From Flavobacteriales bacterium (GTDB lineage: Bacteria > Bacteroidota > Bacteroidia > Flavobacteriales_G > JALEGO01): a stretch of 64,000 bases of DNA. Within the stretch, counting starts at the first letter, position 1, and each line of letters begins with the position of its first letter. The stretch covers positions 1 to 64,000 of the forward strand of contig JAHDCS010000006.1 of the NCBI GenBank assembly GCA_020629755.1, in the 5' to 3' direction. The translations under genes and the position numbers were made by a program. Below, piece after piece: positions 10,735-20,262 of this stretch. A model generated the notes under the pieces. It was not told the origin of the DNA, ran no database searches, and saw only the letters and a list, made by a program, of their open reading frames with translations.

Positions 10735-11850
10735 TCAGGCCATAATGAGAGCTAAATACACTCTATTTGAGAATAACATGCCTTGTTCTGTAAGTGTAAT
10801 AAGCTGGTCTTCTCTGCTGTACCATAAAGGATTTAGACTTAGAAGTGCTTGGTTAAAATACTGATAAAAATGTGGTGCAAACGTATGCTTCAAATCTAAA
10901 ACATCTAACCCCCATTTTGCACGTAGCCTGGTAATTATAAACTCATTATAACGGGCTTGCTCATCTAATTTTTCTTGAGTTTGAAATGCTAAAGTCTGTG
11001 CGCTTACCCCCTTATAATAGCGTTGATTGTTTGATATATTACACATACGCAGTGCTCCTATTTTAGAATGTGCAGATGGGCCAAAACCAATATAATCAAA
11101 GCCTTTCCAGTAATTTGAATTATGAACAGCATACTTTTTGTCTCGACAAAAATTGGATACTTCATAATGCTCATAGTTATTTTGAGTAAGTGTTTGCATA
11201 ATTATTTGATGATCGTCAAGAGCCTTTTTTTCATCTATCGTTACACGTGCATTTTCAATCTCAAAAGCAAGCTTAGTTTTAGGTTCTACTGTTAATTGAT
11301 AAATTGACAAATGAGAAATATTGAGCGCCAACGTCTTTTCTAAACTTTGTTGTATAGACTCAACTGAGGGCAATCCATATATTAAATCTATGTTTAAATT
11401 AAAAAACCCTATATCTTGCGCTTTTTTAATGGAATATTCTGCTTGTTTTGCAGTATGCGAACGGTTCATCCAAGCGAGTTCTCTCTGATTAAAACTCTGC
11501 ACGCCGATACTCAAACGATTAAATGGCAATTGCTTAAGTAAGTTAAGTTTTTGTGGTGTTAAATCGTCAGGATTAGCTTCTATGGTAATCTCAATATTTG
11601 GGGGGATGTGAAAATAATTTTGTAGCGTAGTAAAAATGGCCTGAAACTGAGTAGAATCTAGGAGCGTAGGGGTCCCGCCACCAAAATAAATAGAGCTTAG
11701 TGTTTCTTTGTGTACCCTTTCTTGAAGGTGAATTTCTTGACATAAGGCATTTGTAAATTGCTCTGTCTGATTCAGCTTAGTAGAAAAATGAAAATCACAG
11801 TAAATACAGGCTTTTTTACAAAACGGTACATGTATATAAAGCCCTATCAT
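10735..11850 (-). CDS. hemW: Radical SAM HemW family protein
   Basis: IHVPFCKKACIYCDFHF; SIYFGGGTPTLL. Confidence 0.93.
   Translation of the reverse strand: MIGLYIHVPFCKKACIYCDFHFSTKLNQTEQFTNALCQEIHLQERVHKETLSSIYFGGGTPTLLDSTQFQAIFTTLQNYFHIPPNIEITIEANPDDLTPQKLNLLKQLPFNRLSIGVQSFNQRELAWMNRSHTAKQAEYSIKKAQDIGFFNLNIDLIYGLPSVESIQQSLEKTLALNISHLSIYQLTVEPKTKLAFEIENARVTIDEKKALDDHQIIMQTLTQNNYEHYEVSNFCRDKKYAVHNSNYWKGFDYIGFGPSAHSKIGALRMCNISNNQRYYKGVSAQTLAFQTQEKLDEQARYNEFIITRLRAKWGLDVLDLKHTFAPHFYQYFNQALLSLNPLWYSREDQLITLTEQGMLFSNRVYLALIMA
11600..11607 (+). repeat. GGGGGGAT motif 4
   Basis: caatatttGGGGGGATgtg; antisense in hemW (IPPN). Confidence 0.9.
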
Positions 11851-13361
11851 TCATCTAAAATAGGAAGTTCTATCCGAAAACAAGTGCCCTTATCTTTTTT
11901 TGAAGATTTTACAAATACTCGGCCTAGTAGTATCTCTTCTATAATACGCTTAGTAAGTGAAAGCCCTAATCCCCATCCTCTCACTTTTGTGGTGAAACCT
12001 GGTTCAAAAACAGTTTTAAATTTTGAAGGGTCTATTCCTTTTCCGGTATCTTGAATATCCACACTAATAATATTGTTTTGTGATGTATCAATTTTGATGT
12101 CTAGAATACCTTTGCCTTGCATACTGTCAATGGCATTTTTAATGATATTTTCAAAAGCCCATTCTAATAACGTACGGTTAGCGCCTAAAAGCACTTCAGT
12201 ATTTGGAACATCTAATAAGAAATTTACATTTTTAGGAATTCTCGGAATAAAATATTTACGTGTTTTATGTAATAACGCAACCAAATCAATGGTTTCAATT
12301 TTAGGTTTTGAGCCTATATTAGAAAATCGGTCAGCGACTGTTTTGAGGCGATCTATATCTTTTTGTATTTCTTGACTAATTTCAGATGAAATATCTTTTT
12401 TAATCATTTCTTGCCAAGCCATTAGTGATGAAATTGGCGTACCTAACTGATGGGCTGTCTCTTTAGCCATACCAGCCCACACCCTATTTTGTTCTGCTTT
12501 TTTAAACGATGTAAACAACCGATAAGAGAGCGCAATAAATAGTAAAAACAAAAGTGTTTGTATATAAGGGTAATACCGCAGCTGCCTTAACAACATAGAA
12601 TCAAAATAGTAAATAGCATGAACAGAGTCATCGTCTAAAGTAAATCGTATTGGGGTATTATTGCTTTGCATTTTCTCTATTTGTTGATCAAGTAAGAACC
12701 TACTCTCTTTTATTTTAGCAGAAAGATGCCCCGTAGCAATAACAGAATCTAAAGTTTCATTTTTGTACACAACCGGAACACGCGCAGAATTAACCACTAT
12801 TTCTGAGATGAAACTCTGTAATAAATCGCCCATGACCTTTTTTAATTCTTCAAATAGTTTAGAGTCTTTATAATACAAATACTGCCTCTCTCCACCGTAT
12901 ACAGGTATAAGTATCCGTTTATTTTGTTCTTGCATACTCGCAATCTGCTCTTTAACCCATGCTTTGTTTTTGGATAGCACAGGATCTAAATTCCTACTCG
13001 ATATAATTTCATTATTCTCTTTGGTTAAGATTACCGGAACCGTCGTGTTATCAGAAATTACTTTTAATAAAAAAGAGTAGTCTGTGCCGGGCTTTGATTG
13101 TATGGCTAACTGTGTTGCCTGTGACCACAACTCTACTTTTTTCTTTTCCTCGATTGAAAGCTGCTCAAACAGATCTTGGGTATAGGCTACAAGTTCTGCT
13201 TTTTTTTTAATGGCCTTTGCCCACAATTCAACTTGAATACGCTCGTCTTTAGAAATCTGATTTACGATATAATTGGTGTAAAAAAAAGTAAATACAACGA
13301 CTAAAAAGACAATAAATAAAAGGAAGTATTTCCAGTTTCTTTTTTGGGAATATAAAGTCAA
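11847..13361 (-). CDS. Membrane sensor histidine kinase
   Basis: AKETAHQLGTPISSLMAW H-box; N/G boxes (AFENIIKNAIDSM, DTGKGID, GWGLGLSL). Confidence 0.92.
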   Translation of the reverse strand: MTLYSQKRNWKYFLLFIVFLVVVFTFFYTNYIVNQISKDERIQVELWAKAIKKKAELVAYTQDLFEQLSIEEKKKVELWSQATQLAIQSKPGTDYSFLLKVISDNTTVPVILTKENNEIISSRNLDPVLSKNKAWVKEQIASMQEQNKRILIPVYGGERQYLYYKDSKLFEELKKVMGDLLQSFISEIVVNSARVPVVYKNETLDSVIATGHLSAKIKESRFLLDQQIEKMQSNNTPIRFTLDDDSVHAIYYFDSMLLRQLRYYPYIQTLLFLLFIALSYRLFTSFKKAEQNRVWAGMAKETAHQLGTPISSLMAWQEMIKKDISSEISQEIQKDIDRLKTVADRFSNIGSKPKIETIDLVALLHKTRKYFIPRIPKNVNFLLDVPNTEVLLGANRTLLEWAFENIIKNAIDSMQGKGILDIKIDTSQNNIISVDIQDTGKGIDPSKFKTVFEPGFTTKVRGWGLGLSLTKRIIEEILLGRVFVKSSKKDKGTCFRIELPILDE

Positions 13362-13373
13362 GGTTTACACACT

Positions 13374-15476
13374 TTATTTAAGCAATTCAAGCGCTTCTTG
13401 TACAGTTATCGTTTGATACTTAAACCTGCCTATGACTTCAGAACCTTCTAGTCCCTTTTGAATAAGTTCTTGCTTAAACGCTTGAGCTTCAGGTAGTGTT
13501 TTAAATGAACCAGAGAAATAGCGCACCAAGCCTTCAGTAGTTCTTTCTCTTTTTAAGTTATCTAGTGTTAATACAATATTTAACACTTCAGGCGGCACCT
13601 CACCACTATACGCGCCTATCTGAACACTAAAACGGACTAAGTCTCTATTCACCGCATTTCTTTGTGGTTCTGAATGTGCTGCTATTTTATCTACTCCTGT
13701 GACAAAATTAACCCCTGCATCTTTTAGTGCAATGCGCTCCCCGTTTTTAAATGCCGACACAAAGGTGCCTTCGTAGCCTTTTTCAATCATATCTACCCGC
13801 ACTTCAGCAGCCTTATCAAAGCTAGTATAAGACCCTGTATAATATCTATTAATGTCATCTTCAAACGGCACCATCACAACACCCGGGACGTCTTTAAACA
13901 AATGCTTAGAAATTCTGTTTCTATAGGCGCCTATTTGAACACGGTAAACAATTGTGTTTTCAGGATCATCAATAGCGCTTGGATTAAAGTAATCTGCTTG
14001 GGCAGTTGGCGCATAGTCTGATGCATTAGAAACTAGTTTTGGCTTACTGCCTTGTTTTGTAGATACAAGCGCCGTATTTGAAAAACCCTCCCCTGATAGT
14101 TCAATTTGTCTTCTCAATGCATCTGGGATATTATCAAAATTACCCACTGTTATGTATGTAATACCATTTTCATCCCATGTATTCACATCAGGAATGCTCA
14201 ACAATTGTTCGGCCACTTCTTGAGGCACGCCTCCTTTAAATTTTCCTATATGCACCATGAATTTCTCTTTATTCAAGGTATCCATACCTTCAGAGTACGT
14301 TAAGGTATGAATAGTATCTATTCTTCCTGAGGCACCTAACATCATCGCTAAATAATCTGCATCTGTATACGCCACTCCATTAGCTTTAACTAGCTTACCT
14401 TCTGGTGTATCTAATTCATCGTCTTTATAATCAGGCACTCCATCGTTATCGCCATCTAATGGGCATCCAAACTCATCTACTTCAACCAGTTCTGGTGTGT
14501 TAGGGCAACGGTCATGAAAATCTACTACACCGTCGCCATCCATGTCTTCAGACATAATATCATCTGGATCTAGCACAATGTCGTCGGCATTGTTAATTAA
14601 TGGGTTTAAATCGTAACTAATTCCAAATTTGGTGTGTAAAATTTTATCATTAGATGCGGTACCTTGTCTAGAGCCTATACTTTGATTGGTAATACCATCT
14701 ATAAAATCGGTAGTAGTAAAGTGTAGAACAGAAGATAAATCAAAAAACAGACGGTCGGTCATTTCAAACCTAACCCCTAAACCCACAGGTATTGCATAAG
14801 AACGTTCAGAATATTTTCCTAAATCATCAGGGCTTGTTTCTCTAACATCAGACTCGTAGGTGTAATCTCTTTGCAAACGAATGGCATTAGATGCATTTAT
14901 GTCGTCTTCGGCTAAATCTCTTATTGTGCCATCAGACCAATAATTATAAAAATTACCGTTGGCATCATACAGATCTGTTTTAGATAGAAATTCTAATGCT
15001 TCGAAGCCTACAGTTACATAGGGTTTCATGTATCTATTGCCTGGAAAAAGGTGGTCAAAATTATAATTTAAATGCACCCCATACATACTCACATTTGATT
15101 CAAAGTTGATGTTACGCGCTAAGGAACGTTCATTGGCACCAACTTTGCCTCTTATAAAGACTAATCTGGCATCTAAAAATCGAGTTAATCGTTGATCTAA
15201 GAATAAATGATAAGAAACCTTTCCTAAAAGAGGCCCATTGGCTTTTTGTGCATTTGAAACATCTCCATAAAAATTTAACATCCCAAGGCCTAATCCGATG
15301 GTAGGAAGTTGAAACCGAGCATCTTGATTTTGCTTTGCTCTATTAAGGTCGACTTTAGCAACGCTATCAGATACATTTACAGTAGAAGGTGTTGTTATAG
15401 GAGCTGTTTCTTGAGCGAAAATGACATCCCCCCAAAAAAAGATAAGAAAAATGGCTATGCTATACGATCTGCGCAC
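13374..15476 (-). CDS. Outer-membrane beta-barrel protein with thrombospondin-type-3 repeat and SPOR-like repeats
   Basis: Signal peptide; DMDGDGVVDFHDRCPNTPELVEVDEFGCPLDGDNDGVPDYKD; three VxIGxxxG SPOR-like modules. Confidence 0.85.
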   Translation of the reverse strand: MRRSYSIAIFLIFFWGDVIFAQETAPITTPSTVNVSDSVAKVDLNRAKQNQDARFQLPTIGLGLGMLNFYGDVSNAQKANGPLLGKVSYHLFLDQRLTRFLDARLVFIRGKVGANERSLARNINFESNVSMYGVHLNYNFDHLFPGNRYMKPYVTVGFEALEFLSKTDLYDANGNFYNYWSDGTIRDLAEDDINASNAIRLQRDYTYESDVRETSPDDLGKYSERSYAIPVGLGVRFEMTDRLFFDLSSVLHFTTTDFIDGITNQSIGSRQGTASNDKILHTKFGISYDLNPLINNADDIVLDPDDIMSEDMDGDGVVDFHDRCPNTPELVEVDEFGCPLDGDNDGVPDYKDDELDTPEGKLVKANGVAYTDADYLAMMLGASGRIDTIHTLTYSEGMDTLNKEKFMVHIGKFKGGVPQEVAEQLLSIPDVNTWDENGITYITVGNFDNIPDALRRQIELSGEGFSNTALVSTKQGSKPKLVSNASDYAPTAQADYFNPSAIDDPENTIVYRVQIGAYRNRISKHLFKDVPGVVMVPFEDDINRYYTGSYTSFDKAAEVRVDMIEKGYEGTFVSAFKNGERIALKDAGVNFVTGVDKIAAHSEPQRNAVNRDLVRFSVQIGAYSGEVPPEVLNIVLTLDNLKRERTTEGLVRYFSGSFKTLPEAQAFKQELIQKGLEGSEVIGRFKYQTITVQEALELLK
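15426..15433 (-). repeat. GGGGGGAT motif 5
   Basis: ctttttttGGGGGGATgtca; sense, signal peptide (FWGDV). Confidence 0.9.
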
Positions 15477-15504
15477 CTAATAAAGGTATAAATATTCTTT
15501 AAAT

Positions 15505-17082
15505 TTAAGGAATCCAATTTTGCTTTGAAATCATCAAGGCTTCTTGAACTGTAATGCGCTTGCCATTATTGTAAGCGGTTACAAAAGGGCCAGGGAAATT
15601 ATACCCAGCCGTCACTTGATTTCTTCTATCTCTAGCAGATTTGTACTCTGAATACCAGTCAATTGTGTATTTAATCCAGCCTTCGTGATTTTCTGTACTT
15701 ATCGCTGTCTCGGTATATTTATATATTTTTTTGAAATAGGCCGGAACATTCGAGAGCGTTCTCTTATTGGCCATAATCTGAACTTTATACCCCAAGCCCT
15801 GATTAGTTGACGAAATTTGATCAACAGTGTTTTTTGAAGCAGAGGCAATGCCTGAATTACTTGAGGTTTCAATAGTCTCTTCTGGAGATGTTTCAGTCAT
15901 TGACGCGTCTGCTTGTTGATTATCATTAGCCGCAGTAGCATTAGTTGTATTGTCTGATAAGTTATTTACAGGAACTTCGACATCTGTATTATTGTTAGCC
16001 TCTGTTGCATCATTAACAGCAAGATTATTGGAAGCTGTTTCGCCAGATGAACCTGCCATATTTGACACCGCAATTCTTTTGGTTTCGTTATTGTCTAAAT
16101 ATGAAAATTCGCCAGCTGTATTTTTTAATTCTTCTAGCCCTGCAGCGTCTTTTACTACAGCCATATACGACACCTGAAATTGCTTATCTTCAGGAAAACT
16201 CATCCACACAAACTTCGACTTTCTATTCACGAATGAATACACCGCTGAATGCGCTTGCTCTTCATAGCCCATTGTTTCACCAGGAATAACATCTTGAAGC
16301 TTAGCAAAGCCTGTTAGACCGTTGTTGGTGACATCATAAATAACCTTATACTTTCCTTCGGCTTCATTAATGGTTTCAATAGATCTTTTTAACACCACCT
16401 TCTCTCCATCGACAACTGCTGATGACTCGCCTGAAGCGCTTGCATCAATATTTAGATCTGTGTTGGTCGTATTCGTTAATGCTGTGGTGGCTGTTTCTGC
16501 TGCACCACCCACTGCATCAGTAGTGTTATTGACTGCATTTTCTGTAGCCGAAGACGCGTCTTCTGAAGCGCCCAAAATAACATCGGCCACTGATTCTGTA
16601 GAGTTTGATGTTTCTGAATCTACAGCAGTCTCTGAGGAGGCTACAGGCAAATCACCTCCGATTAAAATTGAAGAAAGCGGAATATCTCTACTGTCTTTAG
16701 CATTATCCACAAGAAAAGAAAATTTTCCTGTTATCTCTTTATTGCCTGGCGTCATAGACTCATCGACTTTGATCTTGTATGAAACTGTAAACTGATCTTC
16801 TGGAGGAAGCGCCATCCAAATAAATTTCACTTTACCACCAATGGATGAAAAGGTGGCCGATTTTGTTTCAACTGCTGTTGCTGTAAATCCTTCTGGAAGT
16901 TCTTGTTGAACTTTCGCAAAACCCATTAAACCAGGCTTATCGATCGTGATTTCATAAACAAATTCATCGCCTGGATTTGCTGACTCAGGAAATTTAGTAG
17001 TGACATTTACCCCTTCAGGAAAAAGAAGCGAAAAAAACAAGTATCCCAAAAAGCTAAAAGAAAAAAGAGTTGCCTTAAACAT
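15505..17082 (-). CDS. Secreted protein with duplicated domain and C-terminal SPOR-like module
   Basis: Two copies of 'GFAKxQ...P...KFxWM..P...QFxVSY'; C-terminal YKVQIMANKRTLSN...NGKRITVQEAL. Confidence 0.8.
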   Translation of the reverse strand: MFKATLFSFSFLGYLFFSLLFPEGVNVTTKFPESANPGDEFVYEITIDKPGLMGFAKVQQELPEGFTATAVETKSATFSSIGGKVKFIWMALPPEDQFTVSYKIKVDESMTPGNKEITGKFSFLVDNAKDSRDIPLSSILIGGDLPVASSETAVDSETSNSTESVADVILGASEDASSATENAVNNTTDAVGGAAETATTALTNTTNTDLNIDASASGESSAVVDGEKVVLKRSIETINEAEGKYKVIYDVTNNGLTGFAKLQDVIPGETMGYEEQAHSAVYSFVNRKSKFVWMSFPEDKQFQVSYMAVVKDAAGLEELKNTAGEFSYLDNNETKRIAVSNMAGSSGETASNNLAVNDATEANNNTDVEVPVNNLSDNTTNATAANDNQQADASMTETSPEETIETSSNSGIASASKNTVDQISSTNQGLGYKVQIMANKRTLSNVPAYFKKIYKYTETAISTENHEGWIKYTIDWYSEYKSARDRRNQVTAGYNFPGPFVTAYNNGKRITVQEALMISKQNWIP

Positions 17083-17237
17083 AACCGTATAGATTTAGTA
17101 ATAAAACAAATTTATACGGATTAACTCCGCTAAACTATCACCCTGCGGGTATTTATTAACACAATATTGTTAAGAGCAGAACACAACCCCTAGCATACTT
17201 TATAAACTAGAGCCGTATGGCAGTACATAAAAACGAT

Positions 17238-18701
17238 TTACTGCTCAAAAAAGTATTGGATTAAATCCATGAGATCTGTAACAGAAATGTCTGTTTCACC
17301 GCCTAAAAAGTCATCAATCGCTTGATTTACTTCTTTGGGTTGCAACTTACCATCTCCATTATAATCTGCAAACCTACCATTTTCAGGTATAGGAAGAATT
17401 AAGACTTTTCCTTGGTCGACTTGCGCTTGAATCTCTTCTCTGATCGATTCTAAAGAATTTGCTCCGCTCGCGTCTTGAACTTTCAACATGTTAGGGTCAA
17501 CATCAGCCGCTTCTAAACCTAACTCACTGAGCGTTGAATCACTAGGTGCTTCATAGAACTTTTCTACTTTTTCCATGTACACTTGCTCTCTTATTTGATA
17601 CAATTTTTCTAGCTCTTCAGCACTAAGCGTAATACCGTCTCTATTCACAGTGGCACCTGGCTTACTGTTAGGTTCTTTATCTAAATAATTTGCCACCCCA
17701 TCATTGTCGTCATCTAAAGGACAACCTTTAGCATTTACCTTTACTTTTGTAGGCGTGCTTGGGCATTCGTCATAAATATCAGACACTCCATCTCTATCTG
17801 CATCCGTTTTGGCCATTTTACCAAAATCAACCCCCTTATATTTCTTTTCTCTTTCACTCACAAATTTTTTGCCTAATGTGAAATGAAGTGATAGTTTGGT
17901 GTTGAAATAATTGTCGTTTTTACCATTCACAAATCCATCCAAATAATCTGATTGTAAAATTCCATATGTACCACTTAACCTGAGATCAAAAAATTCAGTT
18001 AACTTAAACTTTGCACCCAGCGTAATAGGAATACTAATCGCAGAGGTTTTAAACCCCGTCTCTTTAGAAGGATCAAAGGTTTGTTGAACCTCAGATTCAT
18101 ACACAAAATCTCTTTCTATCACCTCAACACCCGGATCTGTAGATTGGCTAATCACAACTCCGTTAGTATCTTTTTGAGGTTGATTGCGAATAAAATTATC
18201 ATCCCAATAATAATAGGTGTTACCATCTTTATCTTTTAAATCAGCTTTTACATCAAACAAAATATAATTAATACCAACATTGATAAAAGGCGTAAATACG
18301 TGTTTGGCTTTTGTGTCAAAATAAAACCCCACATGACCACCCATTTCATGTACTGATGTTTCAAAATTTAGGTTTCTAGCTCCTGTCCTTTCATTTTGTG
18401 ATATCTTACCAAAGATATAATCAACGCCTGCTGCAATATTTTTTGTAAATCTTTTTTCGACATGCAACCCTGGGTTAATTCTAAAATTATTTAAGGTTGA
18501 AATATTATTGGTCACATTTAAATCGCCAAAAAAACTATAAATTGAGCCTGATACACCTAAGGTCACATACCCCTTGTTCACAGGCCTTTCCTTCTCTATA
18601 GAATCTTGTTTAGCCTCTTGAATTTCCTGGGTAGTCTTTTGAGCCTTAACAGATATTGATAAAGCAAAAACAAAACATAAAAGTAAGCGTAAAGCATTCA
18701 T
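17238..18701 (-). CDS. Outer-membrane beta-barrel protein with TSP3 and EF-hand-like C-terminus
   Basis: DADRDGVSDIYDECPSTPTKV...; FADYNGDGKLQPKEVNQAIDDFL. Confidence 0.82.
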   Translation of the reverse strand: MNALRLLLCFVFALSISVKAQKTTQEIQEAKQDSIEKERPVNKGYVTLGVSGSIYSFFGDLNVTNNISTLNNFRINPGLHVEKRFTKNIAAGVDYIFGKISQNERTGARNLNFETSVHEMGGHVGFYFDTKAKHVFTPFINVGINYILFDVKADLKDKDGNTYYYWDDNFIRNQPQKDTNGVVISQSTDPGVEVIERDFVYESEVQQTFDPSKETGFKTSAISIPITLGAKFKLTEFFDLRLSGTYGILQSDYLDGFVNGKNDNYFNTKLSLHFTLGKKFVSEREKKYKGVDFGKMAKTDADRDGVSDIYDECPSTPTKVKVNAKGCPLDDDNDGVANYLDKEPNSKPGATVNRDGITLSAEELEKLYQIREQVYMEKVEKFYEAPSDSTLSELGLEAADVDPNMLKVQDASGANSLESIREEIQAQVDQGKVLILPIPENGRFADYNGDGKLQPKEVNQAIDDFLGGETDISVTDLMDLIQYFFEQ

Positions 18702-18783
18702 TTTTTAGGGATTTAAATCACGTAAAGATCATAAATTCTAATGTACTTATCAAATTACAAAAAGAATGTTGATGTCATCTGTA

Positions 18784-20262
18784 TTAATATTGCTCAAAAA
18801 AGTAGTCAATTAAATCCATGATGTCATCCACAGCAACATCAATTTCACCAGAGAAAAATTCATCGATAACTCTTGAAATTTCATCGGCTTCTATCACGCC
18901 ATTTTGGTTATAATCGGCGTAATGGAATTTGCCTGGCAAAGCACCAGATACTTGATCTGATTCAGCATCAATATCAAACTCTTTAAGTTTATCTAAAGAA
19001 GGTGCTTCATAGAATTTCTCAGACCTATCCATATGTAAGCCTTTTCGTTTTTCTTCCATCAATGCTATTTGCTCATCAGACAAGGCCCTTCCGTATCTAT
19101 CTACAATAAACTGCCCACTTTCATTGGACTGAGAGTGTGGTTCTTTATCGAGATGATTGGGCACACCATCGTTATCATCATCTAAAGGACAACCCGAAGG
19201 ATCAACCGGAACACCCGATGGGGTATTAGGACATCTATCATCAACATCTGAGACGCCGTCTGCATCTGCATCAGAAGTGGTAAGCGAAGCAAAATCTATA
19301 TTTTGATAGCGCTGTTCTTCAGGCGCCACATATTTTTTACCAAACGTATAATAAAACCCGGCTGAGGTAAATAAATAATTGTCATTTTTACCCGATTGAA
19401 AATTATCTAGATGATCATTCATAGTAATATTAAACGCAGAACTTAAACGCATTTCTATAAATTCAGCCAATCGTAATCTAAAGCCAAAATGCACCGGAAA
19501 AACCAAAGTGGATTGTTTAATTGTAGAATTGCTTTGATCAAATGTATTGGTGAGTTTTGTTTCATAAGTATAATCTCTCTGTAATAGAGACGATTCGGTA
19601 ATGTTTATTTGAAACTGATTAGGATCTTCGTCTGGATTAATGTCTTGTAAATTTCGGATTGTTCCATCCCCCCAATACTCATAAGCAATATTGTTATTGT
19701 CTGTTAAATCCGTATAGAGATTAAAGGTCATGTAAGACACTCCTAAGGCTAGGTAAGGTGCAACAACTTGATCGCCATGCCAGTCGAAATAGGCTTTAGC
19801 ATAAGCACCAAACTGAGTGTATCGGTTTTCAAAATTAAACTGCTCAGAACGCTTCCAGTTTTCAGATACTTTGATTAAATTGCGCTCATTATCAGCCATT
19901 TTGCCTATCCTGCCATACAATCCTACCCCAACATATTTATTAAACCGTTTTTCTACAGCAAGTTGATGCGCAAACTTAAACCGATTAGAAAAATTAACCC
20001 CAGTATTATTGCCTATATCGCCAAAAATATTTGATATACCAATATTATAACCAACAGTTAAAAACCCTTTATTAATTGGTTTTCTAGGCGCTTTTTCTTC
20101 GGCTTTTTTTTCTGCTTTAACCTGTGGTGTTGCTGTTGAATCAGATGTATACTTCTGAGTAGTCTCTTGCCCTGAGGCAATGAGGCAACATCCCAACAAA
20201 AAGACACAAAAAGTGCTTTTTTTAAAAATTGGGCTTAAGTGTATATTTGGTATAAAATTCAT
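18784..20262 (-). CDS. Outer-membrane beta-barrel protein with TSP3 and EF-hand-like C-terminus (paralog of 17238..18701)
   Basis: DADADGVSDVDDRCPNTPSGVPVDPSGCPLDDDNDGVPNHLDKEP; FHYADYNQNGVIEADEISRVIDEFFSGEID. Confidence 0.82.
   Translation of the reverse strand: MNFIPNIHLSPIFKKSTFCVFLLGCCLIASGQETTQKYTSDSTATPQVKAEKKAEEKAPRKPINKGFLTVGYNIGISNIFGDIGNNTGVNFSNRFKFAHQLAVEKRFNKYVGVGLYGRIGKMADNERNLIKVSENWKRSEQFNFENRYTQFGAYAKAYFDWHGDQVVAPYLALGVSYMTFNLYTDLTDNNNIAYEYWGDGTIRNLQDINPDEDPNQFQINITESSLLQRDYTYETKLTNTFDQSNSTIKQSTLVFPVHFGFRLRLAEFIEMRLSSAFNITMNDHLDNFQSGKNDNYLFTSAGFYYTFGKKYVAPEEQRYQNIDFASLTTSDADADGVSDVDDRCPNTPSGVPVDPSGCPLDDDNDGVPNHLDKEPHSQSNESGQFIVDRYGRALSDEQIALMEEKRKGLHMDRSEKFYEAPSLDKLKEFDIDAESDQVSGALPGKFHYADYNQNGVIEADEISRVIDEFFSGEIDVAVDDIMDLIDYFFEQY
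19666..19673 (-). repeat. GGGGGGAT motif 6
   Basis: gagtattGGGGGGATggaac; sense (YWGDGT). Confidence 0.9.

Noticed and set aside
16370-16795. 141-aa plus-strand ORF opposite the 15505..17082 gene
   Set aside because: Antisense shadow ORF of a low-complexity Ala/Ser/Thr region; no independent coding support.
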